A stretch of 64,000 nucleotides of DNA from Agathobacter sp. (GTDB taxonomy: Bacteria > Bacillota > Clostridia > Lachnospirales > Lachnospiraceae), in contig JAFQRZ010000003.1 in assembly GCA_017409825.1 (NCBI GenBank), forward strand, positions 1 to 64,000, in the 5' to 3' direction. The notes under the pieces were generated by a model. That model was given only the letters and a program-made list of their open reading frames with translations, ran no database searches and was not told the origin of the DNA. Positions 1 to 9,919 of the stretch are shown here, in pieces. Within the stretch, counting starts at the first letter, position 1, and each line of letters starts with the position of its first letter. The translations under genes were made by a program, and so were the position numbers.

Positions 1-131
1 CCCCCTCAAGATGAGATATCCCTTCCTATAAGGAAGTAAGACCCCTTGAAGACTACAAGGTAGATAGGGCAGAGGTGGAAGTGCAGTAATGCATGGAGCT
101 GACTGTTACTAATAGGTCGAGGGCTTGACCA
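1..131 (+). rRNA. 23S rRNA, 3' end only
   Basis: The first about 130 bases match the conserved 3' end of bacterial 23S rRNA, including the GCAGAGGTGGAAGTGCAGTAA region and the terminal stretch reading TAATAGGTCGAGGGCTTGACC. The gene begins before the window. The end is placed by analogy with the 23S ends of Firmicutes and may be off by a few bases. Confidence 0.9.
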
Positions 132-421
132 ATAAGACTTAGTGAATACAAGTCGAAGACGCAGTATGAACTTAGTCGTTTGGTCGTTCGATGAACAAAG
201 TGAATCGAACTTCCTTGTTTATGGAACTTGTTTGAAACAAATCTGTGTGAAGTTTTGAAGGTATATCCTTCCAGTAGATACAAGCGTTGACATTCGCAGA
301 ACGCAAGCGTCCTGCTCATGACCGCGCTGTCGCGCTATATTTTCAAAAACAAAAATCCTTATGTGAGCGAGCTCCAACGTATTTTGTTTATGAAAATGCA
401 CCGCTTGTAGAACACGCATAT
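132..421. other. rRNA-tRNA spacer without recognisable 5S
   Basis: This 290-base stretch lies between 23S and tRNA-Asn. I looked for the usual 5S landmarks (CCCAUACCGAAC, GGAAGUUAAGC) on both strands and did not find them. Several short inverted repeats are visible, for example around 203-216 and 225-240, as expected of processing stems flanking 23S. I see no protein-coding gene here; the small open frames crossing it overlap the tRNA or run antisense. Confidence 0.5.
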
Positions 422-494
422 TCCTCAATAGCTCAGTCGGTAGAGCATTCGGCTGTTAACCGAAGTGTCGTAGGTTCAAGTCCTACTTGGGGAG
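422..494 (+). tRNA. tRNA-Asn (GTT)
   Basis: A complete cloverleaf is readable: acceptor arms TCCTCAA and TTGGGGA (one G-T pair), a D arm starting AGCTCAGTCGG, anticodon loop CTGTTAA with anticodon GTT, and T arm with GGTTCAAGTCC. The CCA end is not encoded. Confidence 0.95.
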
Positions 495-521
495 TTGAGC
501 GAAAGCTCGAATAGAATAAGA

Positions 522-593
522 GGCTCCTTGGTCAAGCGGTTAAGACATCGCCCTTTCACGGCGGTAACACGGGTTCGATTCCCGTAGGAGTCA
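522..593 (+). tRNA. tRNA-Glu (TTC)
   Basis: Acceptor arms GGCTCCT and AGGAGTC pair with one wobble, the anticodon loop carries TTC, and the T loop reads GGTTCGATTCC. CCA is not encoded. It follows tRNA-Asn by 27 bases and precedes tRNA-Cys by 3, so the three are probably processed from the rRNA operon transcript. Confidence 0.95.
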
Positions 594-596
594 TAT

Positions 597-667
597 GGCG
601 ACATAGCCAAGTGGTAAGGCACGGGTCTGCAACACCCTTATCATCGGTTCAAATCCGATTGTCGCCT
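597..667 (+). tRNA. tRNA-Cys (GCA)
   Basis: Acceptor arms GGCGACA and TGTCGCC pair fully; the anticodon loop TCTGCAA carries GCA and the T loop reads GGTTCAAATCC. CCA is not encoded. It is the last RNA of the rRNA operon, just before the terminator. Confidence 0.95.
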
Positions 668-670
668 CTA

Positions 671-703
671 AACTCTCTAAGAGAATTCTTAGAGAGTTTT
701 TTT
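671..703 (+). terminator. Intrinsic terminator of the rRNA/tRNA operon
   Basis: A 12-bp perfect stem, AACTCTCTAAGA with TCTTAGAGAGTT, has a tight GAAT loop and is followed by an uninterrupted T run. It lies 4 bases after tRNA-Cys. Confidence 0.9.
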
Positions 704-809
704 GTAGTTAAAATTTCATATTACTATTTACGTCCTATGGTTTTTCAAGTAAAATAGTAAAATATGATAGAGTAGATGTTTCTAGCGAATAGAAACGATA
801 GGAGTAAGA

Positions 810-1595
810 ATGAGTGCACAGGACAATATAGAAAAGGTTCTTAGAAGTTTGCATGTTTTACTTTCGAAAAGTGAACCGTATGCAAAAGAACCAAGTAAAG
901 TAATTGTAGATAAACAGGAGATGCTGGATCTTTTGTCTGAACTAAATAAATCGATGTATGACATTATGGACGAATATGAGTTGACGAAACAAAGTAGAGA
1001 TAGGGCAGAAAGAGAATTTCAGAAAAAAGGTGACGAAATTGTTTGGAACGCTAGTCGTAAGGCAGAGGATGTGTATGCGGCATCTGTGATGTATACGGAT
1101 GAAGCATTAAATCGTGTTCAAGATATTATGAAAGAAGCGGATGATTCTATTGCTGAGATTTATTCAAAATTGAATTTTCAGCTTAAAGAAGAGGAAAAAC
1201 GTATTAAACATAATCAGCTCGAATTGAAATCAACATTACAGGATTTATTAGATACAGAAAAATATTTAAAACTTATAGAAGAGCGAAATCGTGAACTTAG
1301 AAGACAGAAAGAAAATGGGAAACCGGTAGAAGAAAGAGAGCGAAATATCTACGCAAATCGCCAAACAGAGATCAAAATTAATCAGGAATATTTTGATAAG
1401 ATGGGTATTTCATTAGAGAACGAAGCAGAGGAAGCGGTAGGTGTTTCTGAACCATCTCAGGTTGAGATTAAGGTGGATTTGGATGCAGATTATTTCCAGT
1501 GGAAAGAGGGCAAAGAAATTGGGGAGCGCGTGAAAACATCCAAAGAAAAGAGCGATCGTTTTCAGAATATGTTGAAAGGTTTTACTAAGAAGTAA
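810..1595 (+). CDS. Coiled-coil protein of unknown function
   Basis: This is a 261-residue, highly charged and almost entirely helical protein with no signal peptide or membrane segment. It has long heptad-like stretches from about residue 45 to 190, rich in Glu, Lys and Arg (for example RDRAEREFQKKGDEIV). Such proteins are often labelled DivIVA-like or ATPase subunit H-like, but I see no diagnostic motif for either. The AGGAG-type site (GATAGGAGTAAG) ahead of ATG 810 supports the start. It lies 17 bases upstream of the hydratase gene and is probably cotranscribed with it and the permease. Confidence 0.75.
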   Translation: MSAQDNIEKVLRSLHVLLSKSEPYAKEPSKVIVDKQEMLDLLSELNKSMYDIMDEYELTKQSRDRAEREFQKKGDEIVWNASRKAEDVYAASVMYTDEALNRVQDIMKEADDSIAEIYSKLNFQLKEEEKRIKHNQLELKSTLQDLLDTEKYLKLIEERNRELRRQKENGKPVEERERNIYANRQTEIKINQEYFDKMGISLENEAEEAVGVSEPSQVEIKVDLDADYFQWKEGKEIGERVKTSKEKSDRFQNMLKGFTKK

Positions 1596-1612
1596 TATAG
1601 GAGGACTAGTTT

Positions 1613-3898
1613 ATGAAGTTATACAAGCAGGGTGCCTATTTGGTACGTGGAGAAGAAATTATTTTAGAGGCAACAGATGCCCAGGAGGCAGTTGCTTCTA
1701 AAGTAGGTAGAGTTGTTTCAAAAGAGGAAGCAAAGGAAAATACCATTGCCTATGGTATTTTGAAGGAGCATAATACCTCAGGAAATATGGAAAAACTCCA
1801 GATTAAGTTTGACAAATTGACATCGCATGATATTACATTTGTAGGTATTATTCAGACAGCACGTGCGTCAGGATTGGAAAAATTTCCAATGCCTTATGTT
1901 TTAACGAACTGTCATAACAGTTTGTGTGCAGTAGGTGGAACTATCAACGAAGATGATCACATGTTTGGACTTACTTGTGCGAAGAAATATGGTGGAGTAT
2001 ACGTACCACCACATCAGGCAGTTATTCATCAGTTTGCGAGAGAAATGCTCGCTGGTGGAGGAAAAATGATTTTAGGTTCAGACTCTCATACTCGTTATGG
2101 CGCATTGGGTACTATGGCTGTAGGTGAAGGTGGACCAGAATTAGTAAAACAGTTATTAAACAAGACATACGATATTGATAGACCAGAAGTGGTTGGTATT
2201 TATTTGACTGGAAAACCAATCATTGGCGTGGGTCCTCAGGACGTAGCACTTGCGATTATTGGCGAAGTGTTTGGAAATGGTTTTGTAAAAAACAAAGTTA
2301 TGGAATTTGTGGGACCTGGTGTGGATAACTTAAGTGTAGATTTCCGTATCGGTGTAGATGTAATGACTACAGAGACAACCTGTCTTTCTTCTATTTGGAA
2401 AACAGATAGCAAGGTAGAAGAGTTCTACCAGATTCACGGAAGGGAAGAAGAATATAAGGAATTAAATCCAGGCGAAGTAGCTTATTATGATAGTTTTATC
2501 GAAATTGATTTGAGTGAAATCAGACCTATGATTGCAATGCCATTCCATCCAAGCAATGTGTATACAATTGATGAGTTAAATGCAAATCTTATGGATATTT
2601 TGGATGATTGCGAAAAACGTGCGGAAGTAAGCTTTGATGGTAAAGTAAAGCTTGACTTAAAGAGTAAAGTAAGAAATGGTAAATTGTATGTTGATCAGGG
2701 TATTATCGCGGGTTGTGCAGGCGGTGGATTTGAAAATATCTGTGATGCAGCAGATATTTTAAATGGAAACTCTATTGGAGCAGACGAATTTACATTAAGT
2801 GTATATCCAGCTTCAACTCCAGTATATATGGAACTTGTGAAGAATGGTGCGATTGCAAAACTCATGGCATCTGGTGCAGTAGTAAAAACTGCTTTTTGTG
2901 GACCATGTTTTGGAGCAGGCGATACACCAGCGAACAATGCATTTTCTATTCGCCATTCTACTAGAAATTTCCCTAACCGAGAAGGTTCTAAGGTACAGAA
3001 TGGACAGATTTCTTCCGTTGCACTTATGGATGCTCGTTCTATCGCAGCAACAGCAGCAAATAAGGGATATTTAACAGCAGCAACAGATGTAGATGTATAT
3101 TATACAAAACCAAAATACTATTTTGATAAATCAATTTATGAAAATCGAGTATTTGACAGTAAAGGTGTAGCGAATCCAGATGTGGAAATCCACTTTGGTC
3201 CAAATATTAAAGACTGGCCAGCGATGAGTGCTTTGCCACAGAACCTCGTGCTTAAGGTAGTTTCGGAAATTCATGATCCAGTTACCACGACTGATGAATT
3301 AATTCCATCTGGTGAAACTTCATCCTTCCGTTCCAACCCATTGGGACTTGCAGAATTTGCACTTTCTAGAAAAGATCCAATGTATGTAAGTCGCGCAAAG
3401 GAAATTCAGTTGGCTCAAAAAGCGGTAGAAGCACAAACTTGTCCTCTCGAAGCAGTAGAAGAACTAAAACCAGTGATGGAAACGATTCAGACCAAGTTCC
3501 CAGAAGTAGGAAAAGGAAATGTTGGATTTGGTAGCACAATCTTTGCTGTAAAACCAGGGGATGGCTCTGCTCGTGAACAGGCGGCATCTTGTCAGAAGGT
3601 ACTTGGTGGATGGGCAAATATTGCGAACGAATATGCAACAAAGAGATATCGTTCTAATTTAATTAACTGGGGAATGTTGCCATTTATCATCGATGAGGGT
3701 GCGTTACCATTTGAAAATTTGGATTATTTATTTATCCCAGAAATTCAAGTGGCAATTGAAGAAGGCAAAACAGAGTTTACAGCTTATGTAGTAAAAGAGG
3801 GAGAGTTGAAAGAGTTCCAGCTTAAGATGGCAGAACTCACTCCAGATGAAAAAGATATTATTTTGAAAGGATGCCTCATTAATTATTATCGTGGATAG
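1613..3898 (+). CDS. Aconitase-family hydratase (YbhJ-like)
   Basis: This 761-residue protein belongs to the aconitase superfamily of [4Fe-4S] (de)hydratases, which isomerise hydroxy-acids such as citrate or isocitrate. Visible hallmarks are GSDSHT at residues 155-160, Cys368 in IAGCAGG and the CGPC pair at 429-432, which together would supply the three cluster ligands. It is shorter than the AcnA type (about 890 residues) and resembles the E. coli YbhJ group, whose substrate is not established, so true aconitase activity should not be assumed. The start follows ATAGGAGGACTAGTTT. The gene lies between a coiled-coil gene and a permease gene in one apparent operon. Confidence 0.85.
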   Translation: MKLYKQGAYLVRGEEIILEATDAQEAVASKVGRVVSKEEAKENTIAYGILKEHNTSGNMEKLQIKFDKLTSHDITFVGIIQTARASGLEKFPMPYVLTNCHNSLCAVGGTINEDDHMFGLTCAKKYGGVYVPPHQAVIHQFAREMLAGGGKMILGSDSHTRYGALGTMAVGEGGPELVKQLLNKTYDIDRPEVVGIYLTGKPIIGVGPQDVALAIIGEVFGNGFVKNKVMEFVGPGVDNLSVDFRIGVDVMTTETTCLSSIWKTDSKVEEFYQIHGREEEYKELNPGEVAYYDSFIEIDLSEIRPMIAMPFHPSNVYTIDELNANLMDILDDCEKRAEVSFDGKVKLDLKSKVRNGKLYVDQGIIAGCAGGGFENICDAADILNGNSIGADEFTLSVYPASTPVYMELVKNGAIAKLMASGAVVKTAFCGPCFGAGDTPANNAFSIRHSTRNFPNREGSKVQNGQISSVALMDARSIAATAANKGYLTAATDVDVYYTKPKYYFDKSIYENRVFDSKGVANPDVEIHFGPNIKDWPAMSALPQNLVLKVVSEIHDPVTTTDELIPSGETSSFRSNPLGLAEFALSRKDPMYVSRAKEIQLAQKAVEAQTCPLEAVEELKPVMETIQTKFPEVGKGNVGFGSTIFAVKPGDGSAREQAASCQKVLGGWANIANEYATKRYRSNLINWGMLPFIIDEGALPFENLDYLFIPEIQVAIEEGKTEFTAYVVKEGELKEFQLKMAELTPDEKDIILKGCLINYYRG

Positions 3899-3907
3899 GA
3901 GAAAAAA

Positions 3908-5191
3908 GTGTCTGAACAGGAAAAAACCACACAAGTAGAGAAGAAAAAATCTTATCATTCATGGAAGCACTATTTTAGATTAGGTTTTACAGCATTTGTA
4001 ACAGTAGCTGCGTGTATTACGTTCTTTTTCATATTGTTTCGCTGGGAGTCTATTTCTGCAATAATTGGAAAAATAGTGAAATCCGCAGAACCAATTATCA
4101 TTGGGTTAGCATTGGCATATTTATTAATGCCAGTGAAAGAGTTTATCGAGAAGCATATTTACAATTTTCTCATTTCCCAAAAGGTGAAGAAAGAGAATGC
4201 CAAAAATTTGGGGAAAGCATCGGGAATCGCAGGTGCTATCATTTTCCTTCTCATTATTATTGGTGTTTTGATTATGAGTTTAGGACCTGCATTGTTTACA
4301 AGTATTGTTGGATTGATAGATGCAATGCCTACATACATTGAATCATTCGTAAAATGGATCTCAGATAGTGGCATAGCAGATACAGAAGTCGCAGTTTTCA
4401 TTGGAAATTCCATAAATAGTTTGACTGCGGAGCTGGAAAATTGGGCGAGAACAGAAATCCTTCCTTTGGTGCAGCAGTACATAACTCAGATTACCTCGGG
4501 TGTTTTGTCTATTGCAAAAGCTATTTTAAACTTTTTGATTGGTATCATTGCGATGACTTATGTTATGTCTATTCAGGAAGATTTGGTTGGGCAGTGTAAA
4601 AAAATTATTTATGCCATTTTCCCTGCGAAGAAAGGCAATGTTATCATCGATACCGTTCGTAAATCGAATGAGATTTTTGGTGGATTTGTAATTGGTAAAA
4701 TTATTGATTCCGCAATTATCGGTGTAATCGCATATATTGGATGTTTGTTGATGAAGACACCTAGTGCATTACTTGTTGCATTTATTATTGGTGTGACAAA
4801 TGTAATCCCATTCTTTGGACCATTTATTGGAGCGATTCCATCTATTTTACTGGTACTTATCCAAAGTCCAATTCATGCATTATATCTGGCAATCTTTATT
4901 TTGATATTGCAGCAGGTGGATGGAAATATCATTGGACCAAAGATTTTGGGCGAATCAACAGGGCTTTCTGCTTTTTGGATTTTGACATCTATTTCAATTG
5001 CAGGAGGGTTATTCGGATTCTTTGGTATGCTTTTAGGTGTGCCAGTTTTTGCTGTCATTTATTATATTATACAGCAGATTATCACATATCGTATGAAAGA
5101 AAAGCATCTTTCTACAGAAACAGAAGAGTATGTTGAACTGGTAGCAATTGACGAAAAAACAAAAGAGATGAAATATAACAAAGAAGCATAA
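3908..5191 (+). CDS. AI-2E family (PerM/YueF-like) membrane permease
   Basis: The 427-residue protein has about eight hydrophobic helices: residues 25-45, a pair around 55-75, one near 105-130, and a C-terminal cluster from about 255 to 390. The latter includes the typical stretch GVTNVIPFFGPFIGAIPS. Members of the family export diverse small solutes or signals; the AI-2 label applies to E. coli TqsA and is not evidence of AI-2 transport here. Translation starts at GTG 3908. The AGGAG site overlaps the stop codon of the hydratase, implying translational coupling. A terminator follows 3 bases after the stop. Confidence 0.85.
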   Translation: MSEQEKTTQVEKKKSYHSWKHYFRLGFTAFVTVAACITFFFILFRWESISAIIGKIVKSAEPIIIGLALAYLLMPVKEFIEKHIYNFLISQKVKKENAKNLGKASGIAGAIIFLLIIIGVLIMSLGPALFTSIVGLIDAMPTYIESFVKWISDSGIADTEVAVFIGNSINSLTAELENWARTEILPLVQQYITQITSGVLSIAKAILNFLIGIIAMTYVMSIQEDLVGQCKKIIYAIFPAKKGNVIIDTVRKSNEIFGGFVIGKIIDSAIIGVIAYIGCLLMKTPSALLVAFIIGVTNVIPFFGPFIGAIPSILLVLIQSPIHALYLAIFILILQQVDGNIIGPKILGESTGLSAFWILTSISIAGGLFGFFGMLLGVPVFAVIYYIIQQIITYRMKEKHLSTETEEYVELVAIDEKTKEMKYNKEA

Positions 5192-5193
5192 TT

Positions 5194-5240
5194 TGATACG
5201 CCAAACTTGCAGAAAAACCTGCGAGTTTGGTGTATTTTTT
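5194..5240 (+). terminator. Intrinsic terminator after the permease
   Basis: ATACGCCAAACT pairs with AGTTTGGTGTAT, extended by GCAG/CTGC around an A-rich loop, and is followed by TTTTTT. It ends the 810-5191 transcription unit. Confidence 0.88.
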
Positions 5241-5310
5241 ATTGTTTATTTTCGGGGTCTATGATAAACTAAAACTAGATTAGTCTAACTTTTTATTTGA
5301 GGTGACACCA

Positions 5311-7881
5311 TTGGATAAGTATGAATACAATTTGAAATTGGAACAGATGAAAACCTTCGTTGCCGAAGGGGAATTTGAATCTGCTGCAGCAATTGCAGAC
5401 TCCATTAATTGGAATAAAATTAAAAATGTCAATGCCTTGGTAAAGGCTGGTGAAGTTTATGAAAAGGTAGAGCGATATGAGGATGCACGCGACATCCTTT
5501 TAAGTGCGTATGATCGTTCTCCGATTGGTAGAACTATCATATATCGTTTAGCTGAAGTGGCAATTAAGATGCAGGATTTCGATGGTGCACAGGAATATTA
5601 CGAAGAGTTTGTAGATATTGCACCGCACGATAACCAGAGATACATCCTGAAGTATCATATTAAAAAATCTCAGGGGGCAACTTATCAAGAATTAATTCCT
5701 ATTCTCGAGGAATTTAAGGATAAGGAATATACCGAAGAATGGGCATACGAATTAGCGTATCTTTATCATAAAGCAGGTATAATTGATAAATGTATTGATT
5801 CTTGTGATGAACTCATTTTGTGGTTCGGCGATGGTCCTTATGTGGAAAGAGCACTTGAGCTGAAGATGTTATATCAGCCATTGACGAAGTCGCAGGAAGA
5901 GAAATATAAGCAATTCCGACATGAAAAAGAGGGTAAAACGGTAATTGGCGCAGAAGAAATGAAACGCGCGGGAGAATATGTACATGAAACTGTTGCAATT
6001 CCACAGGTTACCTTAAATCCAAGCCGATTCAATACAACAAATCTTCAGGAAGAAATTGTAAAAGGGATGCAGCAAATCATGGAAGCCACAGAAAAAGAAA
6101 CGGTTGTGGGAACCATGGATAATATCAAAAAAATCGTGGAAGAGATTCCATACTTACAGCTTCCGACAGAAGAGGAGTTAGCAGAGAAAGAAGCAGCACT
6201 TCATATTGAAACGGATGAAGAAATCGATGGTTCACTTCGAATCAACTTCCAGGAATTATTGGGAGAAGAAGATGACGGACAAATGAGTCTTGTAATGAAA
6301 GAAAAGGCGCAGTTAGAACAGCAGATTACAGGACAGATGACAATCGCAGACGTTTTGGAGGAATGGGAAAAAACAAAACGTGCTGCAGAGGCAGCTTTGC
6401 AAGAAGCAGAACAGAGAAAACTTGAATCTGCAAAAGCGCGTGCGTTGAATGAGGCAGAAAATATCATGGATCGTTTGAATGATGTTTTGCCAAAGATAGA
6501 GGCGGTTGTTACGCCGAAGATTGACCTAGATCAGGCTTCACAGGAAGAAGTGAGAGAAGCAGGAAAGCTTTTCGAAAATATGAATTCTATTCTGGATAAG
6601 GAAATTAACCGTTTGAATATAGAAAATGAAGAAATAGATATTCAAATTAAAGGCCTTACCCAGAGGCTTCCAGTGATAACAGAGGATATGTTGACCAAGA
6701 AAACAGAATCTGTTGTAGAAGAGGAAGCTCCTGTAGAAGAAGTGTTGCAAGAAGATGACTTTTATGTGGATACAATGGAGGAAGAAATTCCTGAAGTTGA
6801 GATTTCAGAAGAGACGGAAATTTTAGAAGAAATTGAGAGTCCAGAAAAAATTGAAATTGCAGAGGAAATCGTGATTCCAGACGAAGTGATAATTCCGGAG
6901 GAAGTAGTCATTCCAGAGGAGATAATACTTCCAGAGGAAGAGGTTGCTCCTACTCCACTTACGGAGAATGAAAAGTTGTCGAATGATATTGCAGTAGCGA
7001 TGCAACATACGGTAAGACTTGAAACAACGCCGGAAGAAAAGCTGGAATTAGAAGATAACATTCGTTCTTTGAGTAATACGGTGGTATTCGAAAAAATTGC
7101 AGAGAAATTGAAACCACTTTCCTTAAGTGAGGAACAAAAAGCTATTTTCTCATATTTCATGCCGGTAAAAGGAATGGAAACGCAGTTATGTAAAGCATTA
7201 GCTGGTGTAGTGGAATACCTAAAAGGGGAACCAACCATGCCATACGGTAACCTGATTATTCAGGGTAGTCAGGGTTGCGGAAAGACAGTTCTTGCAACCA
7301 GTATCGTAAAAGTGTTACAAATGGAATGCGGAAGACCAAATGGCCGAATTGGAAAAATCGAAGGTGGAGCCTTGAATAAGAAGGAAGACTTACATCAGCT
7401 GCTTAAAAAAGTAGCGGGTGGCTGCTTGATTATTGAAAAGGCGGGAGATTTAGACCGTACAACGGCGGTAAGCTTGTCACTTCTTTTGGAGCAGGACGAT
7501 AGTGGTTTACTTGTAATTTTAGAAGATTCTGCACTTGGTATTAAAAAGGTATTAGCGACAGACGAAGGATTTGCAAAGAAATTTACGCAGTCTGTAACCG
7601 TACCGATTTTTACAAATGATGAGTTGGTTGTGTTTGCACAATCTTATGCCAACGAGCTTGGATACGAGATTGAAGAAATGGCGATTTTGGCCCTACATAA
7701 CCGTATCAGTAATATCGAGAAACTTGACCAGGCAACCACCTTGGTTGAGGTAAAAGAGATTATTGATGAAGCAATTGAACGTGAAGCAAACGGTGGCATC
7801 CGTAAGGCTTTCAATATACTGACAGCAAAACGATATACCGATGACGATAAAATCGTGCTGACAGAAAAAGATTTCGAGTAA
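5311..7881 (+). CDS. TPR, acidic-linker and P-loop protein of unknown role
   Basis: About 856 residues fall in three parts. Residues 1-200 are helical repeats of TPR type. A middle of roughly 350 residues is coiled coil followed by a strongly acidic run with repeated (I/V)PEE(V/I) units around nt 6840-6950. The C-terminal third has a Walker A, GSQGCGKT, at about nt 7264-7290, followed by helical AAA-like segments. I do not recognise a named family. I place the start at TTG 5311 because GAGGTG at 5299-5304 is correctly spaced for it; the in-frame GTG at 5302 lies inside that site. The gene sits 23 bases upstream of glgB, but no shared function is evident. Confidence 0.7.
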   Translation: MDKYEYNLKLEQMKTFVAEGEFESAAAIADSINWNKIKNVNALVKAGEVYEKVERYEDARDILLSAYDRSPIGRTIIYRLAEVAIKMQDFDGAQEYYEEFVDIAPHDNQRYILKYHIKKSQGATYQELIPILEEFKDKEYTEEWAYELAYLYHKAGIIDKCIDSCDELILWFGDGPYVERALELKMLYQPLTKSQEEKYKQFRHEKEGKTVIGAEEMKRAGEYVHETVAIPQVTLNPSRFNTTNLQEEIVKGMQQIMEATEKETVVGTMDNIKKIVEEIPYLQLPTEEELAEKEAALHIETDEEIDGSLRINFQELLGEEDDGQMSLVMKEKAQLEQQITGQMTIADVLEEWEKTKRAAEAALQEAEQRKLESAKARALNEAENIMDRLNDVLPKIEAVVTPKIDLDQASQEEVREAGKLFENMNSILDKEINRLNIENEEIDIQIKGLTQRLPVITEDMLTKKTESVVEEEAPVEEVLQEDDFYVDTMEEEIPEVEISEETEILEEIESPEKIEIAEEIVIPDEVIIPEEVVIPEEIILPEEEVAPTPLTENEKLSNDIAVAMQHTVRLETTPEEKLELEDNIRSLSNTVVFEKIAEKLKPLSLSEEQKAIFSYFMPVKGMETQLCKALAGVVEYLKGEPTMPYGNLIIQGSQGCGKTVLATSIVKVLQMECGRPNGRIGKIEGGALNKKEDLHQLLKKVAGGCLIIEKAGDLDRTTAVSLSLLLEQDDSGLLVILEDSALGIKKVLATDEGFAKKFTQSVTVPIFTNDELVVFAQSYANELGYEIEEMAILALHNRISNIEKLDQATTLVEVKEIIDEAIEREANGGIRKAFNILTAKRYTDDDKIVLTEKDFE

Positions 7882-7904
7882 AAATAATATAAATGGAGGA
7901 GAGT

Positions 7905-9827
7905 ATGAGTTATTTTACTGAGATGGACAGTTACCTGTTTGGACAGGGAACACACTACGATATTTATCGTAAATTAGGTGCACATTATGTGAACGAAAAA
8001 GGGAAAGATGGCAAGAAGGGTGTTTGCTTTGATGTTTGGGCACCAAATGCCAGCAGAGTGTATGTAATTGGGGATTTTAATGGTTGGAATGAATATTCAC
8101 ACGAAATGCAGAGAGTAGAACCAACAACTATGGGTGTTTACGAATTATTCGTACCAGAAGCTGGTTTAGGCACTTTATATAAGTACCTCATTATTGCAAA
8201 AGATGGAAGCAAGCATTACAAATCAGACCCTTATGGAAATTATACACAGGTGCGTCCAGATACAGCTTCTATCGTAGTTGATATCAATCATATCAAATGG
8301 ACAGACGATGCATGGATGAAGAAACGTGCTGCAATGACAGAAGAAGATGTAATTGCACAGCCAATGGCAATTTATGAAGTTCATCTTGGTTCATGGATGC
8401 GTCATCCAGATAGAGCAGATGAAACAGAAGCATATTACAGCTACCGTGATTTAGCAAAATCACTCGTGAAATATGTAAAAGACATGGGATATACACACGT
8501 AGAACTTATGGGTGTTTCGGAATATCCATTTGATGGTTCATGGGGCTATCAGGTAACTGGTTATTATGCACCAACCTCACGTTATGGAACACCAGAGGAT
8601 TTCGCGTATTTAGTAAATGAATTCCATAAAAACAAAATCGGTGTTATCCTTGACTGGGTACCAGCACACTTCCCAAGAGATGCTCACGGCTTAGCAATGT
8701 TCGATGGAACACCTACTTACGAATATGCAGATACTCGTAAGGGTGAACATCCAGACTGGGGTACCAAGATTTTCGATTACAGCAAGACAGAAGTAAAGAA
8801 CTTCTTGATTGGTAGTGCTTTAATGTGGATAGAACACTTCCACATCGATGGTCTTCGTGTAGATGCAGTTGCTTCTATGCTTTACCTTGATTATGGTAAA
8901 AACGATGGACAGTGGGTTGCTAACCAGTATGGTGGCAATGAAAACTTAGAAGCGATTGAATTCTTTAAACATATCAATACTTTAGTTACCAGAAGAAATC
9001 CTGGAACTATGATGATTGCAGAAGAATCTACCGCATGGCCAAAGATTACTGCACATGCAGAAGATGGTGGTTTGAACTTTACATTCAAATGGAACATGGG
9101 TTGGATGCATGACTTCTTAAGCTACATGAAACTGGATCCATATTTCCGTAGAGATAATCACAACCTTATGACATTTGCGATGAGCTACAACGAAAGTGAA
9201 AAATATGTTCTTACATTATCACATGATGAAGTAGTTCACTTGAAATGCTCATTACTGAACAAGATGCCAGGTTATGAAGTGGATAAATTCAAAAACCTTA
9301 TGTGTGCTTACGCATATATGATGGGTCACTCAGGAAAGAAACTTCTTTTCATGGGTCAGGAATTTGCACAGTCTCAGGAATGGAGTGAAGCTCGTGAATT
9401 AGACTGGTACTTACTTCAGAATCCAGACCACAAAAAGGTTCAGGATTGGATGAAAGCATTATTACATATTTACCAGAAGAATAAATGTATGTATGAGTTA
9501 GATCATAGCTGGGCTGGTTTTGAATGGATTAATGCAGATGATAGAGATAGAAGTATTTTCAGTTTCGTACGTAAGAGTAAAGACGGAAAGAACAATCTCC
9601 TCTTTGTAATTAACATGACACCAATGGCTAGAGATGATTATCGTGTTGGTGTTCCAAGACGTAAAACATACAAACTCATCTTAAACAGTGAAGATGCACA
9701 GTTTAATGGAACAGATGTAACATCAAGACCAGATGCATATAAGGCAGAAAAATCAGAATGCGATGGAAGACCATTCTCATTCGCATATCCACTTGCACCT
9801 TATGGTGTTGCAGTATTTAAATTCTAG
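7905..9827 (+). CDS. glgB: 1,4-alpha-glucan branching enzyme (GH13)
   Basis: GlgB cuts alpha-1,4-glucan chains and rejoins them as alpha-1,6 branches during glycogen synthesis. The protein has an N-terminal CBM48-like domain (DVWAPNASRVYVIGDFNGW), then the GH13 barrel with the regions GVILDWVPAHF, DGLRVDAVASML (nucleophile Asp), MIAEESTAWP (acid/base Glu) and LTLSHDEVVH (transition-state Asp). A beta-sandwich C-terminal domain follows. The 640-residue length is normal for the family. Start ATG 7905 follows GGAGGAGAG; the in-frame ATG at 7893 overlaps that site and is unlikely. A terminator follows at once. Confidence 0.95.
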   Translation: MSYFTEMDSYLFGQGTHYDIYRKLGAHYVNEKGKDGKKGVCFDVWAPNASRVYVIGDFNGWNEYSHEMQRVEPTTMGVYELFVPEAGLGTLYKYLIIAKDGSKHYKSDPYGNYTQVRPDTASIVVDINHIKWTDDAWMKKRAAMTEEDVIAQPMAIYEVHLGSWMRHPDRADETEAYYSYRDLAKSLVKYVKDMGYTHVELMGVSEYPFDGSWGYQVTGYYAPTSRYGTPEDFAYLVNEFHKNKIGVILDWVPAHFPRDAHGLAMFDGTPTYEYADTRKGEHPDWGTKIFDYSKTEVKNFLIGSALMWIEHFHIDGLRVDAVASMLYLDYGKNDGQWVANQYGGNENLEAIEFFKHINTLVTRRNPGTMMIAEESTAWPKITAHAEDGGLNFTFKWNMGWMHDFLSYMKLDPYFRRDNHNLMTFAMSYNESEKYVLTLSHDEVVHLKCSLLNKMPGYEVDKFKNLMCAYAYMMGHSGKKLLFMGQEFAQSQEWSEARELDWYLLQNPDHKKVQDWMKALLHIYQKNKCMYELDHSWAGFEWINADDRDRSIFSFVRKSKDGKNNLLFVINMTPMARDDYRVGVPRRKTYKLILNSEDAQFNGTDVTSRPDAYKAEKSECDGRPFSFAYPLAPYGVAVFKF

Positions 9828-9831
9828 TATG

Positions 9832-9868
9832 AAACACCCTTTTCTTAACAGAAAAGGGTGTTTTTTTA
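9832..9868 (+). terminator. Intrinsic terminator of glgB
   Basis: The stem AACACCCTTTTCT with AGAAAAGGGTGTT encloses a short TAAC-type loop and runs into seven T residues. Confidence 0.92.
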
Positions 9869-9877
9869 TTTCCTTGT

Positions 9878-9885
9878 GCCGATAT
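9878..9885 (+). promoter_or_regulatory. Possible sigma-28 (FliA/SigD) -10 element
   Basis: GCCGATAT is an exact match to the sigma-28 -10 consensus and lies 34 bases before the DUF6240 start codon. I see no good TAAA -35 element 15 bases upstream, where the glgB terminator T run lies, so this is a half-site. A small dyad (GATATA..TATATC, 9880-9902) covers the predicted start of transcription. Confidence 0.4.
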
Positions 9886-9919
9886 ATATAGCAGAGTATA
9901 TCGCCACAAGGAGCTTTTT

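Noticed and set aside
219-514. Open frames overlapping the rRNA-tRNA spacer on both strands
   Set aside because: They run through or antisense to the tRNA-Asn gene, have no ribosome site and no recognisable protein.
6762-7238. Minus-strand 158-residue Ser-rich frame
   Set aside because: It is the complement of the acidic Glu/Ile/Pro repeat of the TPR/P-loop protein; low complexity creates the long open frame.
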